From Roseovarius sp. (GTDB lineage: Bacteria; Pseudomonadota; Alphaproteobacteria; Rhodobacterales; Rhodobacteraceae), in contig JAASSQ010000210.1 of assembly GCA_021767845.1 (NCBI GenBank), positions 1-5,346 of the forward strand: a DNA stretch of 5,346 nucleotides, in the 5' to 3' direction. How positions within the stretch are numbered: the stretch's first letter is position 1; every line of letters starts with the position of its first letter. Made by a program: the position numbers and the translations under genes. Under the pieces are notes generated by a model. It was not told the origin of the DNA. It made no database searches and worked only from the letters and a program-made list of their open reading frames with translations. Positions 5,269 through 5,346 of the stretch are shown piece after piece.

Positions 5269-5346
5269 TTAGATCACGAAACCGCCACCGCAGATGACGT
5301 GCTGGCCTGAAATGAAGTTCGATTCCGGCGCACAGAACAGATAGAC
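5269..5346 (-). CDS. C-terminal end of a short-chain dehydrogenase/reductase (partial)
   Basis: The last 25 codons read VYLFCAPESNFISGQ, HVICGGGFVI, then TAA. This matches the usual end of NAD(P)-dependent short-chain dehydrogenases: a hydrophobic helix (LF/LFLCS), a D/E-S-x-F/Y-I/V-T/S-GQ segment closing the cofactor site, and a terminal V-x-GG strand. The Rossmann glycine motif and catalytic Tyr-x-x-x-Lys lie outside the window, so substrate cannot be judged. The gene runs in the same direction as the carboxylase operon and is cut off from it by a hairpin. SDR genes (AtuB, AtuG) accompany the geranyl-CoA carboxylase operon in Pseudomonas, which makes a related role possible but unproven. 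Confidence 0.8.
   Translation of the reverse strand, partial: VYLFCAPESNFISGQHVICGGGFVI

Noticed and set aside
1..5346. CRISPR arrays, insertion sequences, tRNA or phage genes
   Set aside because: I saw no spaced direct repeats, transposase motifs, tRNA cloverleaf or integrase features; almost all bases are accounted for by catabolic genes.

Overview
The window is GC-rich, almost entirely coding, and every gene I can support lies on the minus strand. Gene content, GC-rich third positions and tight gene packing suggest a proteobacterium, most likely an alphaproteobacterium of the Rhodobacterales type. That placement is an inference from style and family resemblance; no marker gene is present.

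Layout in the direction of transcription (right to left). (1) The last 25 codons of a short-chain dehydrogenase/reductase (SDR) enter at the right edge and stop at 5269, followed at once by a 12-bp hairpin (5233-5263). (2) A non-coding stretch of about 180 bases (5089-5268) holds that hairpin, a 10-bp palindrome, a 16-bp inverted repeat, and a CTAAC/GTTAG inverted repeat overlapping a weak candidate promoter. (3) A TetR-family regulator (4459-5088). (4) The carboxyltransferase (beta) subunit of a biotin-dependent acyl-CoA carboxylase of the 3-methylcrotonyl-/geranyl-CoA type (2857-4455). (5) A crotonase-fold enoyl-CoA hydratase of the 3-methylglutaconyl-CoA hydratase type (2052-2846). (6) The biotin carboxylase/biotin carrier (alpha) subunit (52-2055). 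(7) The first 18 codons of another gene, starting in a 4-base overlap with the alpha subunit and leaving at the left edge.

Genes 3 to 7 are separated by 3 bases, 10 bases, then two ATGA overlaps, so they are almost certainly one translationally coupled operon headed by its own regulator. The alpha and beta subunits should form a holoenzyme that carboxylates the gamma carbon of a 3-methyl-2-enoyl-CoA. The hydratase would then add water to the resulting 3-methylglutaconyl-type product. This chemistry is shared by leucine catabolism (Liu pathway) and acyclic terpene catabolism (Atu pathway).

The context departs from the textbook leucine operon. The regulator is TetR rather than MerR (LiuR), no isovaleryl-CoA dehydrogenase precedes the beta subunit, and the next gene does not begin like HMG-CoA lyase. 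An SDR lies upstream. The beta subunit also differs from the usual MCC sequence at two normally conserved motifs. The main point of interest is that this may be a dedicated pathway for a branched or isoprenoid-like acyl-CoA rather than leucine degradation. The sequence alone does not settle the substrate.
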